Assembly: GCA_903892365.1 (NCBI GenBank)
Contig: CAITIF010000937.1
Coordinates: 1-5,301 of the forward strand
Length of the DNA: 5,301 nucleotides
Source: an uncultured Pirellula sp.
Lineage (GTDB): Bacteria; Planctomycetota; Planctomycetia; Pirellulales; Pirellulaceae
Direction of reading: 5' to 3'
Made by a program: the position numbers and the translations under genes. Numbering within the stretch: the stretch's first letter is position 1; each line of letters opens with the position of its first letter. Positions 1 to 5,301 of the stretch are shown here, in pieces. The notes under the pieces were generated by a model that ran no database searches, was not told the DNA's origin, and saw nothing but the letters and a program-made list of their open reading frames with translations.

Positions 1-2
1 AT

Positions 3-806
3 AAAAACGACGATTCCCTTGTACGAATGATCGAAGTATCTCCTGGCGAGACAATCGATCTTGTTACCGGTCAGCATATGGCGTCTGCGTTCGGATGGGC
101 AAATTTGGACCAAAAAGGGAAGCACTCTGTCATTTCGCTCCTTCACAGGGCGAATCACAACACGACTGTTGAAGACGACACAATTGACGGCATTAAGTAT
201 GCGAAAGTCCGTCTCGGTGAAGTGGGACAATTTACGCCTGACGGTCCACAACACGAAGCCATTGTTTGGTTCTCTCCAAGTAATCACTTTCTTCCGAGGC
301 GCATCGCTATAGTGCCCGTCGTGTCTGGAACACCAAACTCAAAAGGGGCCGTCGAGTTGCCAACCGGCTCGTTCCCGGATTTTCTGGATGTTCTCGAATA
401 CGTTCAGGTGCCTGACTTGCTCTTCAATCGACTTCTTTGGATTCCCCGGAAATTTCAACGGCGCGCACTTTTCAGCCACGAGGTTACCGTCCAGACCGTT
501 TCTGTCAATGAATCGATACCAGCGGCGACATTTGAACCTGAGATGCCTTTCGGGGCCGAAATCTGTCAGAGAGAAAGTGGGTCGGCCACCTCCAAGATCA
601 GATATGTGGGTGGCGATGATGGTGAGCGGGTGTTTCTTGATCGCCTTAGTCAAAAGGACAAGGTGGATCTGAAGCCCGTTGCCGAAAGCTTGACCCCCGT
701 TGACGCATCTCCTTCAAAAGGGTTTTCATGGACCGTATTTTTCGGTGCTGGCTCGCTGATTTTACTTGGTTTGGCTTTTGTTGCCTCCTGGCGGCGCGCT
801 AGATAG
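3..806 (+). CDS. LolA-like envelope protein with C-terminal membrane anchor (5' partial)
   Basis: The reading frame is open from the left edge of the window, so the start is probably missing. The ATG at 27 is only the first in-window candidate and has no convincing ribosome binding site. Numbering from that Met, the body is rich in beta-strand-like segments: W-F-S-P-S-N (81-86) followed by L-P-R-R-I-A (89-94), then L-W-I-P (137-140) and a final I-P-x-x-x-F-x-x-x-M-P-x-G motif (164-176). This resembles planctomycete proteins related to LolA/outer-membrane lipoprotein-sorting proteins, where the sequence reads as surface-lining strands ending in F-P-x-G-T. Residues 234-254 form one hydrophobic helix followed by a W-R-R-A-R tail, so the protein is probably anchored by its C terminus with its bulk outside the cytoplasm. 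The stop lies 22 nt before the next gene, suggesting one operon. The family call is from pattern memory; the membrane anchor is clear. Confidence 0.6.
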   Translation, partial: KNDDSLVRMIEVSPGETIDLVTGQHMASAFGWANLDQKGKHSVISLLHRANHNTTVEDDTIDGIKYAKVRLGEVGQFTPDGPQHEAIVWFSPSNHFLPRRIAIVPVVSGTPNSKGAVELPTGSFPDFLDVLEYVQVPDLLFNRLLWIPRKFQRRALFSHEVTVQTVSVNESIPAATFEPEMPFGAEICQRESGSATSKIRYVGGDDGERVFLDRLSQKDKVDLKPVAESLTPVDASPSKGFSWTVFFGAGSLILLGLAFVASWRRAR

Positions 807-814
807 TTCAGGTT

Positions 815-820
815 GAGGAG
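815..820 (+). promoter_or_regulatory. Ribosome binding site of the cysteine-rich protein gene
   Basis: GAGGAG lies 8 nt before the ATG at 829. It is the standard Shine-Dalgarno core at good spacing and fixes the start of the small secreted protein. It sits in the 22-nt gap after the preceding stop codon, as expected within an operon. Confidence 0.6.
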
Positions 821-828
821 TTCTTTAA

Positions 829-1083
829 ATGAAGATGACGGTTGTCACTATCGCTTTGTGTACGGCATTGGCATCGTTGTGTGCGGTTCCGGTTCCGGTT
901 GATGTCACGGCGGAAACGCTCGCAAAAATAAAAGGCATTACTGCGTGTGCCGTTGCCTATCCAACTTCTGGGGGATGCACTGCATGTATACCTAGTGGAA
1001 CCATTAATGTTACATACATCCTATTGGATGTCTGGTACGTATTATACGATTACAACTACGGTCAATGTATTTGCAAAATGTAA
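829..1083 (+). CDS. Small secreted cysteine-containing protein (5' part of a probably frameshifted gene)
   Basis: I do not recognise a named family. The start is well supported by GAGGAG 8 nt upstream. Residues 2-20 form a hydrophobic signal sequence with a single Lys at position 2; there is no proper lipobox at Cys18. After it come V-P-V-P-V and a segment A-E-T-L-A-K-I-K-G (28-36), which resembles the end of a double-glycine-type leader, then cysteines at 40, 50 and 53 with S-G-G-C-T-A-C (47-53). The uninterrupted frame gives 84 aa and stops at 1081-1083. The +2 frame is open through the overlap and continues a similar cysteine-rich protein to 1315, so the natural product is probably about 161 aa. 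It sits between the LolA-like gene and the C39-like/pseudopilin fusion gene. It is likely exported and disulfide-bonded; no function can be assigned. Confidence 0.55.
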   Translation: MKMTVVTIALCTALASLCAVPVPVDVTAETLAKIKGITACAVAYPTSGGCTACIPSGTINVTYILLDVWYVLYDYNYGQCICKM

Positions 1084-1315
1084 AGCGCCCACCCCAGACG
1101 ACATGTGTATGACGGACAGTACATTCCTGTCAAATTGCACAAAAGCAAGTACGCCCTGCCCTGCTGGGGCGAATCTGTACATGGATAATCTCTGCTCAAA
1201 TCTGGTTCTCGTGCAACCCACGACTGGTCCGACTTGCGCACCTAATTACGATAAAGCCACTGTGACGCCAGATACCGGTTTAAAATGCAAAGGCGTGATG
1301 TTTGGATTGTTTTGA
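1010..1315 (+). pseudogene. Downstream half of the cysteine-rich gene, displaced into another frame
   Basis: From about 1010 to the TGA at 1313-1315, a frame one base later than that of the 829 gene encodes a convincing exported-protein sequence. It has an alternating stretch T-Y-Y-T-I-T-T-T-V-N-V-F-A-K-C and then six more spaced cysteines (contexts D-M-C, S-N-C, T-P-C, N-L-C, P-T-C, L-K-C). Neither the GTG at 947 nor the ATG at 1028 has a ribosome binding site, so independent translation is unlikely. Joined to the 829 gene by removing one base in the overlap, it gives about 161 aa with ten cysteines after the signal peptide, an even number that suits disulfide pairing. The left boundary is approximate, because both frames are open between 947 and 1083. 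It could be a sequencing insertion, a real disrupted gene, or (less likely) a +1 recoding site. Confidence 0.5.
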
Positions 1316-1352
1316 TGACCCCAAACGGTCGTTACTTTCTTAGGATTGACAG

Positions 1353-1380
1353 GTTTTCGACGCCCTTGGGTGTCGAAAAC
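1353..1380 (+). terminator. Strong intercistronic hairpin before the fusion gene
   Basis: GTTTTCGACGCC (1353-1364) pairs with GGTGTCGAAAAC (1369-1380), giving a 12-bp stem with one G-U pair and a CTTG loop. It lies after the stop of the cysteine-rich gene (1315) and ends 9 nt before the ribosome binding site of the fusion gene. No U-tract follows, so it is not a textbook intrinsic terminator. It may be an attenuator, an RNA-processing or stabilising element, or a control on translation of the downstream gene. The pairing is directly visible; the role is inferred. Confidence 0.5.
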
Positions 1381-1389
1381 ATTTGCACT

Positions 1390-1395
1390 GGAGGA
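1390..1395 (+). promoter_or_regulatory. Ribosome binding site that sets the GTG start at 1403
   Basis: GGAGGA is a perfect Shine-Dalgarno core placed 7 nt before GTG at 1403. The longer open frame reaches back to a TTG at 1346, but that codon has no properly spaced site and the stretch from it to 1402 contains the 1353-1380 hairpin. The short start is therefore preferred. Confidence 0.7.
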
Positions 1396-1402
1396 AGGGC
1401 TC

Positions 1403-2971
1403 GTGGGAATCGCTGCCAGTATCCTTTTGATCGCATTGATGTCTACGGAAGAGACGTTGCCATGTGGTGCAGACCCAATTGCATCCTGCCTACAGTGCGT
1501 TGGGGATTCCATTTTTGCGGCCGAAGCTGCAAGTCTACTTCCGCGGGGCGGAGTTGACGCAAGCTTTCTCGAATTGAAAACGCTTGCGGAAAAGCGAGGG
1601 ATTTTTTGCCGTGCGGTTCACTGGGGTAGTGATATGCCTCAGACGAATATCCCCTCAATTGTTCAGGTCGTATTGCCATCGAATCGAACGCATTTCATTG
1701 CAGTGCTTGAGAAGCGTGGAAATCAGGTTTTGATCGCCGAGCGTTCGCAAGCTCGTTGGGTTCCCGCAGCGACACTTCGAGTCGCCCAATGGAACGGAAC
1801 TGCTCTTCATTTTTCGCGAAGCCAAATCAACCTCGTTGTCATGGGTCGATTTTGGCAAGCGGTGGTCGTAGTCGCGACAGTGCTGGCTACGCTGGTTTTG
1901 GCCGTTATTCCGCGGAAACATTTCGGGATGTTAACAAGACTCGCGATTCCTCGAACGAAGATACCTGCGGCTTCCAAAAATCCACACGGTGTCACGCTGA
2001 TTGAGGTCCTCGTCACGCTCGGAATTATCAGCCTTCCGTTGTCCTTGCTTTCCCCAGCAATCCAATCCGCACGTGAACGAGCACGTTCCATGACGTGCGC
2101 GAATCACTTGAAGCAATTCGGATTGGCGATGCAGAACAGTGAGTCGACATTTGGACAATTTCCCCCATTCGCCACACGTGACATTCAGGCCCGAGTGGGC
2201 AATATTCCAATCCCATTTGCGGTTTCGCCACATTTCAATCTTTTGCCATATTTGGACTTGGCGAACGTTCAGTCAAGAATCGAGTTGACCAACGATGTCT
2301 GGTCGCTTACTGCCGATCCTCCGACGAGTCAAAACAACAGTGCGCTTTTAAAATCCATCAATATTCCCGTATTTATCTGTCCAAGCGATCGCACGGTCCC
2401 CGGCTCAACAAACTATGTCATGTGCACGGGGACTTCTACTGATCTGCATATCACGCCTGACGTGCCCGTCCCCAATTCAAGTCGCGCCGGATTTGGTCGC
2501 ACGGGTCGTGGCCCTCGAGCCGCCGATGTGTCGGATGGCCTTTCGACGACAATTGCCTTTAGCGAGCGACTCATCGGTGGCGGCATACCAACAACGTATA
2601 TCCCGTCGCGAGATATCGCAATTGTTACGGGAGTTGCCTTTCCTCGCCTTCCAGATGACGCGATTCAAATGTGTGAGGAACACGTGACACTGCAGTCGCA
2701 ACACTCGTCCTTTAACGGTGTGGGATGGCTGTTCGGAATCCGCGGAGTGACAATGTATAACCAAATCTCGACTCCCAATTCCGCCTCGCCAGATTGTGCG
2801 ATCTTTGCTGTTGGAGACACAGGTGTGTATACCGCACGAAGTTTGCACCGGTCAGGTTGTTTTATTCTTCTCGGTGACGGCGCAGTTCGATTCACGAGTG
2901 AATCGATCGATCAGTCACTTTGGCGTGCGCTTGGTACTACAGATTCCGCTGATTTCGCGGAATTGCCCTAA
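1403..2971 (+). CDS. C39-like cysteine peptidase domain fused to a DUF1559 prepilin-like protein
   Basis: With the GTG start the product is 522 aa. Residues 2-13 are hydrophobic (signal or anchor). Residues about 18-138 resemble a peptidase C39-like domain: C-G at 21-22 as the nucleophile, F-L-E-L-K-T-L-A-E (55-63), T-H-F-I-A-V-L (96-102) with the candidate catalytic His97, and W-N-G-T-A-L-H-F at the end. The usual Asp-Pro of the third catalytic position reads Glu-Arg (113-114), and no oxyanion Gln is seen six residues before the Cys, so activity is uncertain. A membrane helix follows at about 150-170, then a basic linker. Residues 196-201 (G-V-T-L-I-E) are a prepilin cleavage motif with Glu at +5, followed by the pilin helix. 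The DUF1559 body has C-A-N-H-L-K-Q (232-238), C-P-S-D (326-329), D-G-L-S-T-T-I-A-F-S-E (378-388) and L-L-G-D-G-A-V-R-F (489-497). The basic linker fits a cytoplasmic loop, placing both large domains outside. DUF1559 proteins are pseudopilin-like and of unknown function; the fusion is the notable point. Confidence 0.85.
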   Translation: MGIAASILLIALMSTEETLPCGADPIASCLQCVGDSIFAAEAASLLPRGGVDASFLELKTLAEKRGIFCRAVHWGSDMPQTNIPSIVQVVLPSNRTHFIAVLEKRGNQVLIAERSQARWVPAATLRVAQWNGTALHFSRSQINLVVMGRFWQAVVVVATVLATLVLAVIPRKHFGMLTRLAIPRTKIPAASKNPHGVTLIEVLVTLGIISLPLSLLSPAIQSARERARSMTCANHLKQFGLAMQNSESTFGQFPPFATRDIQARVGNIPIPFAVSPHFNLLPYLDLANVQSRIELTNDVWSLTADPPTSQNNSALLKSINIPVFICPSDRTVPGSTNYVMCTGTSTDLHITPDVPVPNSSRAGFGRTGRGPRAADVSDGLSTTIAFSERLIGGGIPTTYIPSRDIAIVTGVAFPRLPDDAIQMCEEHVTLQSQHSSFNGVGWLFGIRGVTMYNQISTPNSASPDCAIFAVGDTGVYTARSLHRSGCFILLGDGAVRFTSESIDQSLWRALGTTDSADFAELP

Positions 2972-3007
2972 AATTGCGGACTTCGGTTGTAACCGACATC
3001 CGCAATT
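2972..3007 (+). terminator. Two-tier hairpin directly after the fusion gene
   Basis: AATTGCGGA (2972-2980) pairs perfectly with TCCGCAATT (2999-3007). Inside, after a 2x2 internal loop, TCGGT (2983-2987) pairs with ACCGA (2992-2996) around a TGTA loop. The structure begins at the first base after the TAA stop. No U-tract follows, so it may be a factor-dependent or leaky terminator, or a 3'-end stabiliser that separates expression of the fusion gene from the lipoprotein gene. The structure is visible in the sequence; the function is inferred. Confidence 0.55.
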
Positions 3008-3082
3008 CAGTGACACCTGTTCGGTATATGTGGCGACGCTCTGCGCAACGATGTTAATGCCCTTAATGCGGGATGTTGAGTC

Positions 3083-3451
3083 ATGCGGTATCTGGAAAAG
3101 ACTTTCTGGTGTTCTCTCGTGATCCACTGCATTTCTCTTGCTTTCATTTCAGGCTGCGGTGATGCCAGTGGCGTGCTTGTCGTTTCCCCGGAAGTGACCA
3201 ACCTCGAATGGAAACCAGAGAACGACGGCCATCAAACCGTTGACATCGTTCTTCAAAACAATGGTCGAGGGCCGTTGACAATCCAAAAAGTGACCACAAC
3301 TTGTTCCTGTACGGTAGTCACTTCCGGAAAAAAAACGCTATCAATTGGCGAGAAAACAGGTTCCGTTTTTTTCCACCAAGCCCTACAAAGACTTCGGAAA
3401 CATACAACAAAAGTCAATGCGATCGGTCTCCGCACCGAGCCTGAATTTTGA
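3083..3451 (+). CDS. DUF1573 lipoprotein, domain interrupted by a probable frameshift
   Basis: The ATG at 3083 follows an in-frame TGA at 3077-3079, so it is the earliest possible start; the ribosome binding site is weak (GGGA at 3070-3073). Residues 1-25 form a lipoprotein signal ending I-S-G-C, with Cys25 as the likely lipidated residue. The DUF1573 part begins V-V-S-P-E-V (33-38), continues V-D-I-V-L-Q-N-N-G-x-G-P-L-T-I (53-67) and reaches the signature T-T-T-C-S-C-T-V (71-78), where the family usually has S-C-G-C-T. DUF1573 is an Ig-like (ASH/HYDIN-type) domain found in exported proteins. After K-T-L-S-I-G-E (84-90) the frame loses similarity. The next frame, entered at the T7 run 3366-3372, restores an expected strand: F-S-T-K-P-Y-K-D-F-G-N-I-Q-Q-K. 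The 122-aa product is therefore probably an artefact or a broken version. It lies 111 nt after the fusion gene, same strand. Confidence 0.6.
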   Translation: MRYLEKTFWCSLVIHCISLAFISGCGDASGVLVVSPEVTNLEWKPENDGHQTVDIVLQNNGRGPLTIQKVTTTCSCTVVTSGKKTLSIGEKTGSVFFHQALQRLRKHTTKVNAIGLRTEPEF

Positions 3452-3555
3452 AAAGTCGATTTGATGAGTTGCGGCCACGTTTCTTTTCCGTTGAATTCAA
3501 CGCTGATCAAAACAGGAGTTGCAGGCAATTGAATCAACGTCAAAATGCACTTTAA
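3366..3555 (+). pseudogene. Out-of-frame remainder of the DUF1573 gene
   Basis: Dropping one T from 3366-3372 moves translation into a frame that reads F-S-T-K-P-Y-K-D-F-G-N-I-Q-Q-K and then V-S-A-P-S-L-N-F-E-K, which resembles the end of one DUF1573 repeat and the start of a second. That frame stops at 3462-3464. A second one-base shift near the A4 run 3451-3454 would continue as F-D-E-L-R-P-R-F-F-S-V-E-F-N-A-D-Q to a TAA at 3553-3555. The first shift is well supported by family pattern. The second is weaker, and the true end of the gene cannot be fixed from this sequence. Confidence 0.4.
3489..3502. repeat. Perfect 14-bp palindrome
   Basis: CGTTGAATTCAACG is its own reverse complement. A degenerate copy of its right part, TTGAATCAACG, recurs about 40 bases downstream (near 3529-3539). 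It falls in the decayed 3' part of the DUF1573 gene. It could be a site for a dimeric DNA-binding protein or simply chance; no role can be assigned. Confidence 0.3.
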
Positions 3556-3785
3556 AAAAAAGTATCCTCGTGTGATTGGAGCACCCGCTTTCTCATTTGC
3601 GGCAAGAGATTTCGTTTGTCAACCCCTTTTTCGCATTTCCTGGCGAGGGTTTAGCCCGATTCGGTCAAAAAACAAGGCCTCCCCTTTTTTCTCGCCACGC
3701 TTACCTATTTCGCCATCCGCGACCATTTTTCGTAGTTGTTCAGTCAACCGCCGTCGAGGGATGAATTCCGCTATCACCGAGATTG
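3556..3785. other. Convergent intergenic region, no gene recognised
   Basis: This stretch lies between the end of the + strand cluster and the end of the - strand ATPase gene. It is T-rich on the + strand, with several T5-T6 runs, and starts at an A8 run (3554-3561) that would read as U8 in the - strand transcript. I found only weak stems, such as GGG-TTTAG-CCC around 3646-3658, and none strong enough before a T-tract to call a terminator. Short open frames cross it on the + strand (for example from 3545 and 3576), but they lack ribosome binding sites and recognisable protein pattern, and one runs on into the opposite-strand gene. It probably holds the 3' ends of both transcripts. Confidence 0.5.
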
Positions 3786-5301
3786 TCAATACTCGCGCCG
3801 AAAGATCATTTTTTCCGGTAGGTCCCCGTAATGGGCAATCACTCGTTTCGCGAGATCAAATTCAAGTCCATCAAAAGCTTTACGACTCTTGTTCGACAAA
3901 TATACTTGGTCTTCGTTCAGCGTCACGATGTATTGCAATGACGACAATAGGCCTGCTTTCTGCTCAATGTAGTTCAGGAATTGGACGACCGTCTTAATAT
4001 CAACGCCGTTAAACGCGCCGTCGTGCACAAGAAAGTGGGGTAAGTGGCGGTCCTGTGACAGAATCCTCAAGAATATGGTGAGATCGTAAACAGGCAGTTT
4101 GAATCGAGATTTCCCCAGTGAATCGCTCTTGGGAACTTCGATCTCGACGTTTAGTGGCGATGCCGCTTTACCCGGAGCCGTGATATTGAAGTATACATTC
4201 TCGACAGCTTCACCGAGATAAATCGTATTCTGCAGGATGTCAAAAAAAGTCCTGCGAATCTCACGAATAGCCACATCTTGGGTTTGATGCTCTCGAACAA
4301 TTTGCACAACCGTTTCCGAAATCAATGCGTTGGTTTCTGCGATTTTCTGCTCCTCGGCTTCCAACGCCCTTACTCTTGCAGCGCTCCTCTCCAACTGCTC
4401 ACTATCGTGAGCAATTCGCTCATAAGCATTTCGTAGCGCATCGAGTGCCTGCCGCTCTTGAAGCCATTTGAACAGTTGGCTTCTCCTTTCCTCAAGCCTC
4501 TTCACCTCAGATTCGATGTTCGCTAGGCTTGACCTTAATTCTGCTTCTCTCTCAACGAGGAACTTCTTTCGATTTGCGACAATATCTCGTCTGAAACTGA
4601 GAATTTCTTCAAGACGTCGTTGAACGAATGCGGCAAGCTCTTGTTCGATCTCGGCGTAGAGGCGACTTACTCGTTCAACATCCACGTCAATCTTGAGTTC
4701 GTAACTTTTCTGAAGATGCGATATTCGGCGCTTCAAGGCAGCGAAGACTCGCATTCGATCAGAAATTGTGGAAGTTAATGTACGCAACTCTGACTCAACA
4801 GACTCGTAGTCTTTCAGGAATGTAAATGCTTCAAGATTTACCTTGTATTCTTCAATTTGAGCCCGCATGCGATCTAAGTCTGATCGCACCTGCTCAACAG
4901 CCTTACCAGTCTCTTCTTTGATCCGTGCCTCGATCTGTCTTTTGTGACCCTGCTCCTCCTTAAGTTTCTGTCGTAGCCGATCGAATTCAACTAATTGTTG
5001 ATTTGGCAGGTTGAGCAGGTAGTAGTTGTATGCCAATAGTTCCGACTTGCGTGCGGCAGCATAAACAAAGTTCAAAGGGTCTATACGTTTGTGTGCCGTT
5101 TTGTCGTCGGTGATGAAGAATCGCATTAGATTCCGAAACCATGCCGTATCGACATGACCGGAATACTCGGGATCGACGATCATAATCGGCGCAAGGATCT
5201 CCTTCATTTCCGCTTCGGAATATGTCAAAAACCCCGATCCAGCCTTAGCGAATTCGACTTCATCACTCGCAGAGAATTTACGCCGAATCTGGTACTGTGA
5301 T
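3786..5301 (-). CDS. DUF2326 (YydD-type) coiled-coil ABC ATPase, C-terminal part (5' partial)
   Basis: The frame is open to the right edge, with 24 codons (including Y-Q-I-R-R-K-F-S) before the TTG at 5228-5226. That TTG is thus an internal Leu and the true start, with the Walker A half, lies outside. Numbering from the TTG: a mainly helical N-terminal part (1-75) has V-Y-A-A-A-R-K-S-E-L-L; a long charged coiled coil spans about 78-300; the DUF2326 end spans about 330-480. There, L-G-K-S-R-F-K-L-P-V-Y-D-L (371-383) lies where the ABC signature would fall. H-F-L-V-H-D-G-A-F-N-G-V-D (398-410) is the Walker B strand, with Asp403 followed by Gly rather than Glu. Y-I-V-T-L-N (433-438) matches the late strand near the switch region. 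The layout is SMC/Rad50-like. Family knowledge: DUF2326 ATPases occur in predicted three-component ABC conflict systems with small middle-component and effector genes. It converges on the + strand cluster and shows no functional tie to it. Confidence 0.85.
   Translation of the reverse strand, partial: SQYQIRRKFSASDEVEFAKAGSGFLTYSEAEMKEILAPIMIVDPEYSGHVDTAWFRNLMRFFITDDKTAHKRIDPLNFVYAAARKSELLAYNYYLLNLPNQQLVEFDRLRQKLKEEQGHKRQIEARIKEETGKAVEQVRSDLDRMRAQIEEYKVNLEAFTFLKDYESVESELRTLTSTISDRMRVFAALKRRISHLQKSYELKIDVDVERVSRLYAEIEQELAAFVQRRLEEILSFRRDIVANRKKFLVEREAELRSSLANIESEVKRLEERRSQLFKWLQERQALDALRNAYERIAHDSEQLERSAARVRALEAEEQKIAETNALISETVVQIVREHQTQDVAIREIRRTFFDILQNTIYLGEAVENVYFNITAPGKAASPLNVEIEVPKSDSLGKSRFKLPVYDLTIFLRILSQDRHLPHFLVHDGAFNGVDIKTVVQFLNYIEQKAGLLSSLQYIVTLNEDQVYLSNKSRKAFDGLEFDLAKRVIAHYGDLPEKMIFRREY

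Noticed and set aside
885..900. GGTTCC short tandem repeat
   Set aside because: Only about two and a half units, and it encodes the V-P-V-P-V stretch after the signal peptide; no sign of a longer array.
1346..1374. TTGACA at 1346-1351 as a -35 promoter box
   Set aside because: No TATAAT-like -10 box lies at 16-18 nt spacing; the region is occupied by the hairpin.
1346..1402. N-terminal extension of the fusion protein from the TTG at 1346
   Set aside because: The TTG has no spaced ribosome binding site and the stretch contains a 12-bp hairpin, whereas GTG at 1403 has a perfect site at 7 nt.
2477..2848. 123-aa - strand open frame inside the fusion gene
   Set aside because: Lies wholly within the DUF1559 coding region, whose motifs are clear on the + strand.
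3253..3543. 96-aa - strand open frame opposite the DUF1573 gene
   Set aside because: Overlaps the DUF1573 signature on the + strand and shows no family pattern or start signal.
3665..3692. A-run then T-run (near AAAAAACAAGGCC...CCCCTTTTTT) as an intrinsic terminator
   Set aside because: The pairing is mostly A-T with mismatches and a very short G-C core, too weak to call.
3576..3764. 62-aa + strand open frame (TTG start) in the intergenic region
   Set aside because: Weak start, no ribosome binding site, composition typical of translated non-coding sequence.
3545..3997. 150-aa + strand open frame across the convergent region
   Set aside because: No ribosome binding site, no recognisable protein pattern, and it runs more than 200 bases into the well-supported opposite-strand ATPase gene.

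Overview
The window looks like chromosomal DNA from a planctomycete (Planctomycetota). The main reason is a pseudopilin-like protein of the DUF1559 family, a paralogue family that is hugely expanded in that phylum. It has the usual prepilin cleavage motif, the CPSD motif and the closing L-G-D-G-x-V-R-F stretch. A nearby lipoprotein with a DUF1573 (Ig-like, HYDIN/ASH-type) domain and a LolA-like protein with a C-terminal membrane anchor fit the same picture. No RNA genes, CRISPR array, insertion sequence or integrase was seen.

Positions 1-3555 (+ strand) hold an apparent cell-envelope gene cluster. (1) The 3' part of a LolA-like, C-terminally anchored protein ends at 806. (2) A small secreted cysteine-rich protein starts at 829 behind a good ribosome binding site; it appears split by a frameshift, its second half lying in another frame up to 1315. 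(3) A 522-aa fusion protein runs from 1403 to 2971: an N-terminal C39-like cysteine peptidase domain, a membrane helix, then an internal prepilin cleavage motif and a DUF1559 pseudopilin domain. (4) A DUF1573 lipoprotein starts at 3083; its domain is broken by a probable one-base insertion in a T7 run and perhaps by a second insertion. Two strong RNA hairpins sit in the two gaps flanking gene 3 (1353-1380 and 2972-3007), so expression of the cluster may be tuned gene by gene. Every product carries an export or membrane signal, so the likely working place is the cytoplasmic membrane and periplasm. A maturation or display system, with a cysteine-rich peptide as client of the C39-like domain, is an attractive but unproven reading.

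Positions 3556-3785 are non-coding as far as I can see and separate two convergent transcription units. Positions 3786-5301 (- strand) hold the C-terminal part of an SMC/Rad50-like coiled-coil ABC ATPase with a DUF2326 (YydD-type) end. This family belongs to predicted three-component ABC conflict (defence) systems; its N-terminal ATP-binding half and partner genes would lie beyond the right edge. It looks functionally separate from the envelope cluster.

Three apparent frameshifts in the + strand cluster all need one surplus base. Either this sequence carries insertion errors, or the cluster is decaying in this genome.
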